Origin: Salibacter halophilus
Lineage (GTDB): Bacteria > Bacteroidota > Bacteroidia > Flavobacteriales_G > Salibacteraceae
Direction of reading: 5' to 3'
Assembly: GCF_008806325.1 (NCBI RefSeq)
Contig: NZ_WACR01000007.1
Span: 124,001-188,000, forward strand
DNA: 64,000 nt
Shown: piece after piece, positions 1 to 9,587 of the stretch
Layout: each line of letters starts with the position of its first letter
Numbering within the stretch: the stretch's first letter is position 1
The notes under the pieces: generated by a model
Seen by the model: only the letters and a program-made list of their open reading frames with translations
The model's database searches: none
Told to the model about the DNA's origin: nothing
Position numbers and translations under genes: made by a program

Positions 1-248
1 ATGAGCTCATCAATTGTTTCGTATTTGACGTACTCATATTCAGATCCGAGCTGGCCATCAACTAATTGCCAAAGCTCTACGCTCAACCCCTGAATGGTGC
101 CCTGTTCTTCATACACAAACGGAGGAGCCGGCTTGATGCCAACCTTTATCGTTTGTTTTTTTGAATTGAGAGAATCAGCCTCCTGGCTGAATCCAACTGT
201 TGAAAAAATAGCTAGAAGAGGAATCAATAATAACTTGAAGATTTTCAT
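1..248 (-). CDS. Extracellular solute-binding protein, N-terminus only (cut by window edge)
   Basis: This reverse-strand frame opens with an ATG whose A is base 248 and stays open to the window edge, giving 82 codons. Residues 1 to about 22 form a signal peptide (a hydrophobic LLLIPLLAIF core ending near GFSQ). The mature part begins with KVGIKPAPPFVYEEQG followed by a GLSVELWQLV-like segment. This is the typical first strand and helix of family 3 periplasmic solute-binding proteins and of the ligand domain of bacterial glutamate-receptor-like channels. Whether it is a free binding protein or the sensor half of a channel cannot be seen, because the rest lies outside the window. It is on the same strand as pdeM, 38 bases downstream of its stop codon, so the two may be co-transcribed. 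Confidence 0.72.
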   Translation of the reverse strand, partial: MKIFKLLLIPLLAIFSTVGFSQEADSLNSKKQTIKVGIKPAPPFVYEEQGTIQGLSVELWQLVDGQLGSEYEYVKYETIDEL

Positions 249-286
249 ATGCTGCGTTTTGGATAACTCAAATCTAATAAAATGGA

Positions 287-928
287 TTATTTTGATGTTA
301 CGTCTATCACTTCATCGTTTGTCGTGACAAAAACGCGATCACCAGTCTTTGGCTTTAAAATATACTTTCCCGTTAAATCACTGAAAGCCGGCAAAATCCC
401 ATGGCTCTGACAGAAATAAAAACAAGGCAACTTAACGGATTGTTTTCCTTTTCCTTTAAGTCTTACACCCGGATGAATGTGTCCGTAAATATTGTAATGG
501 TCAGATCCTGAGTCATCAGGCTCATGCGTGAATAACAGTTCATCAGTGCGTATTTCAGGAGTGGTTTTGATGTTGTATCGGGCATAATGATGCGGTTTTA
601 GTATGTCGTGATTTCCCTCAATCAACGTGAATTCAACATTTTCAAATGCTGAGATGAACTTTCCAAACTCTTCCCACTCAAGGTTGTAAGTGCTGTGGAA
701 TAAATCTCCAAGAAACCAAACTTCTCGAGGTTGATGTTTTAAAATGAGTTTTTCAAGCTGAACCAAATTGTTAAATCGAGCAGAGCTTGGAATCCCGATT
801 CCGTTTTTCCTAAAGTGACTGATTTTTCCAAGATGCAAGTCGCTGATGATTAGTGTCTTTTCACTTTTCCATAAAAGAGCTCTTTCGGGAAGCAGGTCAA
901 AAGTTTGTGATGCAACAGTTACACGCAT
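287..928 (-). CDS. pdeM: Ligase-associated metallophosphoesterase PdeM
   Basis: A calcineurin-like metallophosphoesterase. The metal-binding motifs appear in order: SDLHLGK, GDLFHS, EGNHD, a THEP segment and GHIHPG. Size (213 residues from the chosen start) and motif spacing fit the PdeM family, which is associated with bacterial DNA ligase and helicase repair genes; no such partner is visible here. The frame is open back to an ATG at 955, but I prefer the ATG at 928 (MRVTVASQTF), because the extra nine residues are Cys-rich and unlike the family N-terminus. The substrate is unknown. A perfect GGTCAGANCC word lies in the gene at 499-508. Confidence 0.8.
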   Translation of the reverse strand: MRVTVASQTFDLLPERALLWKSEKTLIISDLHLGKISHFRKNGIGIPSSARFNNLVQLEKLILKHQPREVWFLGDLFHSTYNLEWEEFGKFISAFENVEFTLIEGNHDILKPHHYARYNIKTTPEIRTDELLFTHEPDDSGSDHYNIYGHIHPGVRLKGKGKQSVKLPCFYFCQSHGILPAFSDLTGKYILKPKTGDRVFVTTNDEVIDVTSK

Positions 929-1044
929 TTTACAAAGATTACAACATGTAATCAATTGATAATTATAAATGTTGAGTTTGAAGAATCAACAAAGCTGTGT
1001 GCATAAGTTGTGGTGTTCGTATAGATGAGTGATTTTAAGTAAGG

Positions 1045-1052
1045 TAAATTTG
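1045..1052 (+). promoter_or_regulatory. Bacteroidota -7 promoter box (TAAATTTG)
   Basis: TAAATTTG matches the Bacteroidota sigma -7 consensus TAnnTTTG and lies 22 bases upstream of the ATG at 1074. No clear TTTG -33 box is seen at the expected distance. Confidence 0.5.
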
Positions 1053-1073
1053 AAGAGTTAAAATAGGGAACTT

Positions 1074-4000
1074 ATGGATAATCGTACAAAAAATTACGCG
1101 AGTTTATTTCTAACTCTTTCTTGCCTTTTTCTTTTATCTGGAGTTTTAAAATCTCAAACTCCTGGTGGTGTAGCAACAACAACTGAAGTTCGTTTTTGGT
1201 ATGACGTTGCGGAGTTTTCTTCGGCTTCAAATAATACCTCAATCAGTACCTGGACCAACAAAGGAGGAAACTCTGAAGATGCAACTCAAAGTTCCGGTTC
1301 TGAGCAACCAACACTCAAAAACAATGCTTCAAACCAGGTTAATGGTTTTCCTGTGATTCGTTTCGATGGAAATAACGATGCATTAGGTATTGCAAATAAT
1401 GGTGATCTCAATGATGGAGGCCCCTGGGACGAGAGAACTTTTAATCTTGTTTTTAAAACTGGAAGTAATACGTCAACACAGCAGGTTTTGTATGAGGAGG
1501 GTGGAACAACAAGAGGTTTTTCATTCATTATTGAAGGTGGACAATTGCATATAAACGCCTGGAATATGAATAATGATGGAGCTGCTTCTCCATGGGGTCT
1601 CGAATCAGAGAACTTCAATATATCATCAAATCAAGAGTATATTTTATCTGTTGTTTACGATGGTGGTACCAGTAGTTCAAACGGGACTATTGATTGTTAT
1701 TTAAATAGTACTCAAACGAAACAACTCAATTCAATAGGTACTTTGTATAATCACACTGATAATGTTGAATTTGGAAACTCTTCATCTACGCTTGACCAAA
1801 ATAGTTCAAGTGTGAACTCTGCCCCTTTTTCAGGAGATATTTTGGAGTTTATTGTTGCTGATTATGAAGTTTCAACAAGTGAAAGAAAAATCATTGAAAA
1901 CTACCTTTCTTCAAAATATGACATCAACATTGGAGCAAATGACTACTATGCTTATGATGGTAGTGGCTATTATTTTGACTTAATTGGTATAGGTCAGGAA
2001 TCAGGACTGTCGAGTCAATCTGCTCAGGGTGAAGGAATGATATCACTTTCAAACCCAACCGGACTTGGAAATTCTGAATACTTATTGATTGCTAATAATT
2101 CAGCTTCTACAAGCTCCTGGTCTACTTCAAATTCACCCGATGCTGCGAATATTGAACATCTCAATGAAGAGTGGAGAGTGTCTGAAATTGGCGAGGTTGG
2201 AGATGTTGATGTGACTGTTGATGGAACACAACTCCCTGGTTTGACAGCAGGGTATAAGGTGGGAATTCTGGTTGATGATGACGGAGACTTTACTTCTGGA
2301 GCTGAACTTTATGAGTTATCTAGCTCAGGAAGTGATTACACCGGAACTGTTAATTTGAATAATGCTGACTACATAAGAGTAGCACAATTTAGAGAGGTTG
2401 TGAGTTTTAACGATCAGAACCAGTCGAGCTCAGAGAGTGTGAATGCAACACCTACTGTATCTATTAACTACGTTCCAACTCAAAACACGACTTTCACAAT
2501 CAATTACAGGACAAATGATGTTTCTGCTACGAGTGGATCTGACTACACTGCAGTTCCAAATGGAAGTTCTAGTGTTACGATTAATGCTGGAGCATCTGAT
2601 GGGAGCTTACCGGCTGTAACGGTGAATAATGATGCAATTGATGAATCTGACGAAACTTTTGAAGTGATTTTGGAAAGTGGTTCAGGATATGTTTTGAATG
2701 CTGACTCTGTGCTCACTTACACGATTAACGATGATGATAGTCCCTACAAATTGTATTTTGACTCCGATACATCATCTGTTAATGAATCAACTTCGAGCAT
2801 TTCAATTCCGGTTAAGCTAAGTGCTCAAAGTTCTTCTGCAGTGAGTGTTGATTACTCGGTTGTTGGCGGAATTGCCACGAGTGGATCTGACTATAACTTA
2901 TCATCGGGGACTTTGAATTTTAGTGCCGGAGATACAGTAGAAAATATTTCAGTTTCTATTGTCAACAATACGAGTTACGAGCCTGATGAAACAGTAGAGA
3001 TTCAATTATCTAATCCATCAGGAGCTGATTTGGATAACGGACCTTCGCCATCGGGAACGGGATTTGTAGAGCACGAGCTCACGATTAAAGATGACGATTT
3101 ACCAGAAGTAGAGTTCGCTAGTTCATCAGCTACTGTTTCAGAATCTGATGGTTCTGTATCGCTTACAGTGAATTTGTCTTCAGCTTTTTCTCAAAACATT
3201 ACGGTAGATTATTCAATTAATGCCGGCTCTGCTTCTCAGGGATCTGATTATACAGGCTCTTCAGGATCAGTAATTATTTTATCTGGGAGCAGTTCAAGTG
3301 ATATTATAATACCAATTGTGAATGACTGTAACATTGAGAGCAGTGAAAACTTTACGGTTGATATCACAAATGTTTCTATTGGTACAATTGGTTCAACAAG
3401 TTCCTCAACAGTCACAATACAAGATGACGATGTTGGTGGTCCGGGAGGAGTAGGATGTGCTTTAAAATTATGGTATAGACCTGATGCCGGAATTACCGGA
3501 GGTGGTTCAGTTTCATCCTGGACAGACGACTCTCAGGGAGTTATTGCCAGCGCAGCAGCATCAAATAATGAGCCTCAATTCAATGGCGGAACCAGCGACA
3601 CAACATTCAATTTTCAAAACTATTTGACATTTGATGGATCAAATGACAGACTGGGAATCGACTTGTCTTATAACTCTGTAAGCCTTTCTAAAATTTACAC
3701 GTTCGTTGCATTTAGAACTAACGAAAGTGGTAATAGCTATAATAGCAATTGGGCATTTCTCGATTTTGATAGATCTGAGTTTTTCAATACTTATATAACA
3801 GGCGATGGAAAAGTAGCCCTTTCTTATAATAGTACAGATATTGAAGGAAGCCCGGGCTTTAATGATAATATGCCACACATAGGGGGATTTGTTTTTGACA
3901 ATTCTTTAAGTGAAGACACAAAGCTCTTTGCTGATGGTGCAACTGAATACTCCAATGATGAAAAAGGAGGATCGTTCCAGGTAGGAGCTAATACTACTCG

Positions 4001-6374
4001 TTATGGCTACATTGGAGATGGATCTGAAGCTTCTTCATTGAATGGTTCCGGTAATAATATTTATTACAAAGGGGACATAGCTGAGATTATCTATGTTGAA
4101 GGGCAAACACTCAGCAGTGTAGAAATCAATCAAATACAGACTTACCTTGCACTCAAGTACGGTGTTACGTTAAACATGACGAATGATCCTGCTACTGGTT
4201 CAACTGATGAGCGCGATTATTTGAACTCAGCAGGAAATGCTGTTTGGGATTATTCTGCAAATAGTGGCAATAACTCTGCAATTGCAGGATTAATAAGAGA
4301 TGATGATGCATCTTTGGAAGTTCTCAAGGCGAGATCAGTAAATGGAGGTGCAATTTTAACAGGTGAAGTATCGTCACTCAGCGATCAGGAGTCAATCGTT
4401 TGGGGCCACAACGGCCAGCCAGTTGAAACAGAAAAAAATGAAACAGGTACTTTAACAACCAAACTCAAAAGAGAATGGAAAGCAACTGAGGTTGGACAAA
4501 CCGGAAACTTAACGCTTAAAGTAGATTTAAGTAATTTAGCTTCCATCCCGTCCAGCAGTAGTGATATTTATTTGCTTACTGATAGTGACGGTGACTTTTC
4601 AAATGCAACAACACTTGCTACTGCTACATCGATAAATGGATCTGAGGTTACATTCAGTAATGTTGATATCGATGATGGAGACTATTTCACAATCGGTTTT
4701 TACGAAGCGGTAATTTGGACAGGTTCAACATGGCAAAACGGGAGTGGATCAGCAAATAGACCAGCAGTAGCTGATTCTACTAGAAAACTCTTTATCAATG
4801 GAAGTGGAGCTAATATTCAATCTGATGCAATAGTTAGTTACGCTGAAATTGCCAGTGGAGCTGATGTCACAATCCTTACAGGAAACAGCCTAACAGTTCA
4901 AAATGAAATCATCAATGATGGAACTGTCACGGTCAACAATTTTGGCTCATTGGTTCAAACTCATTCCGGAGCTAATCAAAACTCAGGTTCAGGAAGCTAT
5001 GAGGTTAAGAAAATAGGAATAGGAAACCCTAACTATTTTAACCTTTGGAGTTCACCTATTCAATCTGCCGATATTTTAAACACATTCAATGGAGCAAATC
5101 CATGTGATGTATTTGTGTTTGATCCGGCTACACAATTGTACAGCCATGACTACACTCAGGGCTTCAGTACAACATGTAATGGAAATCCGGTAACATTTCA
5201 GTCAAATCAGGTGATATCAGGCGGTGACGGAATTATGGATGTTGCAAGAGGGTATTACATTCCGGGTAAATCAGGAGGAACGAGAACATTCACCGGAGAT
5301 GTGAATAACGGAGACTACAACATTTCAATTCAGCAAAACCCCAACCCATCAACACCACAGGCAAACTGGATGGGAGATGATTGGAATTTGATTGGAAACC
5401 CGTATCCATCATCAATTGATGCAGCAGCATTCGTCAATGAAAACTCAAGTGCTATTTCAGGGTCAATTTATTTTTGGGATGACGCGCAGAGTGGCAATTT
5501 TGATGACGGTGACTTTGCTGTTTGGAACACTATGGGCGGAACAAGCTCACCAAATAGTGCGACAAACCCCAACGGGAGCATCGGCTCCGGACAAGGCTTT
5601 TGGGTTGTTGCAAACTCAAACGGTAATGTCGTCTTCAATAACGCAATGCGCAATGACCAAAACGGTCAGTTCTTCAAAAATGACCCCCAGTCAGATCCAA
5701 AAGCATGGCTAACACTTGAAGACAGCGCAGGACTTACCAACCAAATTCTTGTTGGATTTCCTCAAGATGCAACAGATGGTTACGATGATGCCTATGATGC
5801 ATACAAAGAAGAAGGCAATGCGCATATCGCCTTCGGTTCAGTGCTCGATACATTGGGTTATGCGATTCAGGGATTGGCTCCGATTAACCCGGGATCTGAA
5901 AAAGTTGTGGACCTTTATTTACGGTCAGAGCGCAGCGGTGAGCGAACCATTCGTCTTGACTCAGCACTGGCGATGGACGATCACATCATTTACCTGCTAG
6001 ACCGAAAAACAGGCGAGGAGCACGATTTATCAAGTGGAGCATTTACTTTCAGTGAAGACTATTCAATTGATGATAAATCTCGATTTGCGATCGTGTTCAA
6101 GCGTTCACAGAGCACAGGTATAAAAATGGCTTATGAAAATAAGAGCGTAAAAATATTCACCAGGGAAAACTACATAATTGCACGGGTTGAAACAGGTGTA
6201 GAAACTATTAAAAAGATAAAAGTTTACGACCTTACAGGTAGAGCCATCATCGAGCAAAACACAAACGAGAACACCGTTAGAATTAATTCAAGTAACTTAC
6301 CTACCGGTGTTTATGTTATTGGGGTTGATACAGGTGACTCACAAGCGATTAAGCAAAAAGTAGTTATACACTAA
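1074..6374 (+). CDS. Giant T9SS surface protein with LamG-like and Calx-beta domains
   Basis: A 1766-residue exported protein. A signal peptide covers roughly residues 1-28. A concanavalin/LamG-like lectin fold follows (about 40-280; conserved start RFWYDVAEFS...SISTWTNKGG). Three Calx-beta repeats lie near 442-550, 556-670 and 676-785, with the usual SGSDY and D-E-S-D-E-T/E-P-D-E-T calcium-binding loops. A second LamG-like module spans about 793-1030. The tail (from about 1320) is shared with the next gene, and the last 55 residues are a T9SS type A sorting domain (KIKVYDLTGRAI...LPTGVYVIGV...KQKVVIH). The protein is therefore expected to cross the outer membrane by T9SS and sit on the surface or be released, probably as a Ca-dependent adhesin or glycan-binding protein; the ligand is unknown. 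It is followed after 31 bases by its paralogue, probably in one transcript. Confidence 0.85.
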   Translation: MDNRTKNYASLFLTLSCLFLLSGVLKSQTPGGVATTTEVRFWYDVAEFSSASNNTSISTWTNKGGNSEDATQSSGSEQPTLKNNASNQVNGFPVIRFDGNNDALGIANNGDLNDGGPWDERTFNLVFKTGSNTSTQQVLYEEGGTTRGFSFIIEGGQLHINAWNMNNDGAASPWGLESENFNISSNQEYILSVVYDGGTSSSNGTIDCYLNSTQTKQLNSIGTLYNHTDNVEFGNSSSTLDQNSSSVNSAPFSGDILEFIVADYEVSTSERKIIENYLSSKYDINIGANDYYAYDGSGYYFDLIGIGQESGLSSQSAQGEGMISLSNPTGLGNSEYLLIANNSASTSSWSTSNSPDAANIEHLNEEWRVSEIGEVGDVDVTVDGTQLPGLTAGYKVGILVDDDGDFTSGAELYELSSSGSDYTGTVNLNNADYIRVAQFREVVSFNDQNQSSSESVNATPTVSINYVPTQNTTFTINYRTNDVSATSGSDYTAVPNGSSSVTINAGASDGSLPAVTVNNDAIDESDETFEVILESGSGYVLNADSVLTYTINDDDSPYKLYFDSDTSSVNESTSSISIPVKLSAQSSSAVSVDYSVVGGIATSGSDYNLSSGTLNFSAGDTVENISVSIVNNTSYEPDETVEIQLSNPSGADLDNGPSPSGTGFVEHELTIKDDDLPEVEFASSSATVSESDGSVSLTVNLSSAFSQNITVDYSINAGSASQGSDYTGSSGSVIILSGSSSSDIIIPIVNDCNIESSENFTVDITNVSIGTIGSTSSSTVTIQDDDVGGPGGVGCALKLWYRPDAGITGGGSVSSWTDDSQGVIASAAASNNEPQFNGGTSDTTFNFQNYLTFDGSNDRLGIDLSYNSVSLSKIYTFVAFRTNESGNSYNSNWAFLDFDRSEFFNTYITGDGKVALSYNSTDIEGSPGFNDNMPHIGGFVFDNSLSEDTKLFADGATEYSNDEKGGSFQVGANTTRYGYIGDGSEASSLNGSGNNIYYKGDIAEIIYVEGQTLSSVEINQIQTYLALKYGVTLNMTNDPATGSTDERDYLNSAGNAVWDYSANSGNNSAIAGLIRDDDASLEVLKARSVNGGAILTGEVSSLSDQESIVWGHNGQPVETEKNETGTLTTKLKREWKATEVGQTGNLTLKVDLSNLASIPSSSSDIYLLTDSDGDFSNATTLATATSINGSEVTFSNVDIDDGDYFTIGFYEAVIWTGSTWQNGSGSANRPAVADSTRKLFINGSGANIQSDAIVSYAEIASGADVTILTGNSLTVQNEIINDGTVTVNNFGSLVQTHSGANQNSGSGSYEVKKIGIGNPNYFNLWSSPIQSADILNTFNGANPCDVFVFDPATQLYSHDYTQGFSTTCNGNPVTFQSNQVISGGDGIMDVARGYYIPGKSGGTRTFTGDVNNGDYNISIQQNPNPSTPQANWMGDDWNLIGNPYPSSIDAAAFVNENSSAISGSIYFWDDAQSGNFDDGDFAVWNTMGGTSSPNSATNPNGSIGSGQGFWVVANSNGNVVFNNAMRNDQNGQFFKNDPQSDPKAWLTLEDSAGLTNQILVGFPQDATDGYDDAYDAYKEEGNAHIAFGSVLDTLGYAIQGLAPINPGSEKVVDLYLRSERSGERTIRLDSALAMDDHIIYLLDRKTGEEHDLSSGAFTFSEDYSIDDKSRFAIVFKRSQSTGIKMAYENKSVKIFTRENYIIARVETGVETIKKIKVYDLTGRAIIEQNTNENTVRINSSNLPTGVYVIGVDTGDSQAIKQKVVIH

Positions 6375-6405
6375 CCAATATACAAACTAATAATTCGGGG
6401 AAATC

Positions 6406-9387
6406 ATGAACAAAAAACTACAACAACATCAAATTGCTGTGCTTTTCACAACAGCGTTATTTTTTGTTTTCGGCCAAGACTCTTTTTCTCAAACTGGCCC
6501 TGGTGGAGTAAGTGACTCTGCTAATTTGGGCTTATGGCTCGATGCCAGTACGCTTTCATTGAGTGATAACGCCTCTGTTACTTCCTGGACTGACCAATCA
6601 GGAAATGGAAACAATGCAGGACAATCATCAAACTCAAATAAACCATCATTCAATGCTTCAAGTTCGCTTGGTGGTAGGCCTGCGGTACATTTTTCAGGAG
6701 GCACGAACAATTCAACATCTGACTACCTAACAGTTCCTGATGACGATAAACTTGATGGAACCTCAGGGTTGACTTTTTACGCTGTAGTTAGGCCTGATAA
6801 TATGGGTAATCCAGATGTACAAGCAATTTACGGGAAAAGACCTAGTCAAAACTCAAGTAGTGATTGGGCTTATACCTGGTTCTTTTGGAATGGCAATAAT
6901 TTATATCTGGATCTGGATAACAATAACAATCGATTTGGTACGCCTAATTCATATAGCAGTAACACAAACTATATGCTCAACATGACTTTTGATGGATCAT
7001 TGAGTCAGAGCCAGAGAGCTAAAATTTATACTAACGGGAGTTTAAGTAAGACTAATTCTGAAAGCTCGACTAATATCCCTAATAGTAATGTGGACTTGTA
7101 TATTGGCGTAATGGATGATGGTTATGGAAAGTACTTCAGTGGAGATATGGCTGAATTGATGATTTTCACAAAAGCTTTAAATCGAGCTGAGCGAATAATC
7201 ATTGACAACTACCTTGGAGCCAAATACCAAATCTCAATTGCCAATGATCATTTTGCCTATGAGTCTGACTTTGGTTTAGGAGTTATCGGAATTGGTAGAG
7301 CTTCTGATGGTTCAAGCCATTCGGCTTCTCAGGGAAAAGGAATCTTGAAAATCGAAAATCCATCTTCGTTGAATAACAATGACTTTTTATTCATCGGTCA
7401 CAACGATGATGAGCTCGCTACTGTTGATACTTGCGATGCTCCGGGACTTTATGGTAAGCGGATCAAGCGTGCATGGAAAGTTGGCGAATCCAATGAAGTG
7501 GGAACTGTTGATCTCACATTTGACATCAGCTCGTTTTCTGATTTTTCATCTTCAGGATCTGACTATGCGCTTCTCGTTAGTTCAAATGCAACTTTCAAAA
7601 ATGCAACAACTATAACATCTGGTATTTCATTGAGCGGAAATGAGCTTACTATTTCAGGAGTCAATTTAAATGATGGCGATGTCATTACTCTGGCAACAAC
7701 ACAATCAGTTGTTTGGGATGGAGTTTCGTGGAGCAATGGAAGCGGATCTGCCGGATCCCCTTCAAGTGCTGATGCTTCTAAAAAGTTAATCATCAACGGT
7801 TCTTCAGCCTCGCTAAACAACGATGCTTCCTGTGAATGTTTGGAGGTTTTGAGTGGAAACGATTTTACCATTAATAACAGTCAAGACTTAACCGTTTCAT
7901 CAGCAATTGATAATGAAGGAACGATTACTGTTGAGCATACTGGGTCACTGATTCAAACAAATACCGGATCTGACCAAAACACAGGAAACGGGAATTATAT
8001 CATAGAAAAAGACGGACTAGCAAATGACGCTTATTTTAACCTTTGGAGTTCGCCAATTCAGTCTGCTGATATTTTAAACACATTCAATGGAGTAAATCCA
8101 TGCGATGTTTTTGTGTTTGAATCTGACATACAGCTTTACAGCCACGATTTCACACCTGGTTTTAACACGACATGCAATGGCAATCCGGTAACCTTTCAAT
8201 CTGGTGATGTTATTTCAGGCGGAGACGGAATTATGGATGTTGCAAGAGGGTATTATATACCTGGAGCAACTGGAGGAACAAGAACTTTTGATGGTCAGGT
8301 GAATAATGGAAACTTTTCAATCGCAATTACTCAACAGAGTAACCCAAATTCATCTAACGCAAACTGGACAGATGACAACTGGAACCTTATAGGAAATCCT
8401 TATCCGTCATCGATTGATGCCAATGCTTTTTGGACTGAGAATGCCATCAACAACAGTCGCATTTCAGGTGCAATCTACTATTGGGATGATGCACAAACGG
8501 GAAATTTTGATGATGGCGATTTTGCTCAGTGGAATACAATAGGAGCCACTTCTTCGCCAAATAGCAGCGTTTCACCGAACGGGAGCATCGCATCAGGTCA
8601 GGGTTTTTGGGTTGTTGCTGACGCCAACAGCTCAGTGCAGTTCACCAACTCCATGCGCAATGCTCAAAATGATCAGTTTTTTAAAACAAGTTCACAGTCA
8701 GAGCCCAAACTATGGCTAACCGTAGTGGACAGTGCCGGGCTCATGAACCAGTTGCTGATCGGGTTTCCACAAGACGCTACAGATGGTTTCGACAAAATTT
8801 ACGATGCATACAAAGCTGAGGGAAATTCGCATATTGCTTTTGGTTCAGTGCTCGATACATTGGGTTACGCTATTCAGGGACTGGCTCCGGTAGTTCCGGG
8901 ATCTGAGAAAGTTGTAGACCTGTATTTACGGTCAGAGCGCAGCGGGGAGCGAACCATTCGTCTTGACTCAGCACTGGCGATGGATGATCACACAATTTAC
9001 CTTCTCGACAGGCAAACCGGCTCTGAAGTTGAAATTTCGGAATCGGATTACACTTTTACATCTGAAAATCGAATCGACTCAAAATCTCGATTTGCTCTCA
9101 AATTTGTTCGAGATGAAACAACCGGAATCGAGAATGTGAAAACTGACAAAGAGGATCAGGTAAAACTCTTTGCTCACGATAACTTGATTGAGGCATCTGT
9201 TAGAAGAGGTAATGCTAAAATCAATAAACTTCAGGTTTACGACATTGCAGGTCGCGAAGTATTAAATGTTAAAACGAATAGCCAATATATTCAACAACCC
9301 GTTTCAAAGCTGAATGTAGGGGTTTATATCGTTCGTGTTCAGCTCGATAATGGAGCTGATCACAAAAAGAAAATTGTCATTCAGTAA
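6406..9387 (+). CDS. T9SS surface protein with LamG-like domain, tandem paralogue
   Basis: A 993-residue exported protein with a signal peptide (about 1-29), one LamG-like domain (GLWLDASTLSLSDNASVTSWTDQSGNGN, about 43-280) and a C-terminal half, from about residue 542, nearly the same as that of the preceding gene. The shared part starts at YFNLWSSPIQSADILNTFNG, and the protein ends in a T9SS type A sorting domain (KLQVYDIAGREVL...LNVGVYIVRVQ). Unlike its neighbour it has no Calx-beta repeats and only one lectin-like module. It is probably a duplicate whose N-terminal cargo has diverged or been trimmed. A strong hairpin terminator follows 11 bases after the stop. The cargo function is unknown beyond likely carbohydrate or surface binding. 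Confidence 0.84.
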   Translation: MNKKLQQHQIAVLFTTALFFVFGQDSFSQTGPGGVSDSANLGLWLDASTLSLSDNASVTSWTDQSGNGNNAGQSSNSNKPSFNASSSLGGRPAVHFSGGTNNSTSDYLTVPDDDKLDGTSGLTFYAVVRPDNMGNPDVQAIYGKRPSQNSSSDWAYTWFFWNGNNLYLDLDNNNNRFGTPNSYSSNTNYMLNMTFDGSLSQSQRAKIYTNGSLSKTNSESSTNIPNSNVDLYIGVMDDGYGKYFSGDMAELMIFTKALNRAERIIIDNYLGAKYQISIANDHFAYESDFGLGVIGIGRASDGSSHSASQGKGILKIENPSSLNNNDFLFIGHNDDELATVDTCDAPGLYGKRIKRAWKVGESNEVGTVDLTFDISSFSDFSSSGSDYALLVSSNATFKNATTITSGISLSGNELTISGVNLNDGDVITLATTQSVVWDGVSWSNGSGSAGSPSSADASKKLIINGSSASLNNDASCECLEVLSGNDFTINNSQDLTVSSAIDNEGTITVEHTGSLIQTNTGSDQNTGNGNYIIEKDGLANDAYFNLWSSPIQSADILNTFNGVNPCDVFVFESDIQLYSHDFTPGFNTTCNGNPVTFQSGDVISGGDGIMDVARGYYIPGATGGTRTFDGQVNNGNFSIAITQQSNPNSSNANWTDDNWNLIGNPYPSSIDANAFWTENAINNSRISGAIYYWDDAQTGNFDDGDFAQWNTIGATSSPNSSVSPNGSIASGQGFWVVADANSSVQFTNSMRNAQNDQFFKTSSQSEPKLWLTVVDSAGLMNQLLIGFPQDATDGFDKIYDAYKAEGNSHIAFGSVLDTLGYAIQGLAPVVPGSEKVVDLYLRSERSGERTIRLDSALAMDDHTIYLLDRQTGSEVEISESDYTFTSENRIDSKSRFALKFVRDETTGIENVKTDKEDQVKLFAHDNLIEASVRRGNAKINKLQVYDIAGREVLNVKTNSQYIQQPVSKLNVGVYIVRVQLDNGADHKKKIVIQ

Positions 9388-9397
9388 TTGAATTTAT

Positions 9398-9431
9398 GCC
9401 AGTTGGGTTTTCAAAACCCAACTGGTTTTTT
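9398..9431 (+). terminator. Rho-independent terminator after the surface-protein pair
   Basis: A 13-base perfect stem (CCAGTTGGGTTTT with its complement, 9399-9425) is followed by a run of six T residues. It closes the 1074-9387 transcript. Confidence 0.9.
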
Positions 9432-9550
9432 ACTCGTTCCTAAGCCACTAAATAACTTTTATCAATATCACTATAAACCCGCGTTATCGCTGGTGTTTAG
9501 AAAGGTTCTAAATTAGTTTGTCGTGACAATCACATGACAAAAACTCCATG

Positions 9551-9576
9551 ATTACATAGCATTTTTGCAATGTAAT
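9551..9576. promoter_or_regulatory. Inverted repeat at the hemA promoter
   Basis: ATTACAT (9551-9557) and ATGTAAT (9570-9576) are exact inverted arms separated by 12 bases. The spacer contains CATTTTTG (9560-9567), one base off the TAnnTTTG promoter box. The hemA start is at 9588. The arrangement would suit a repressor or activator site over the promoter; the regulator is not identified. Confidence 0.35.
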
Positions 9577-9587
9577 TAAGAGGTGAG

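Noticed and set aside
94-327. Forward open frame of 77 codons at the left edge
   Set aside because: It lies antisense to a well-supported signal-peptide gene and shows no family features.
2535-7564. GGATCTGACT copies at 2535, 2883 and 7555 as further members of the dispersed word
   Set aside because: They miss the final CC. The first two encode the Ser-Gly-Ser-Asp-Tyr loop of Calx-beta repeats and the third also encodes Gly-Ser-Asp-Tyr, so the peptide explains them.
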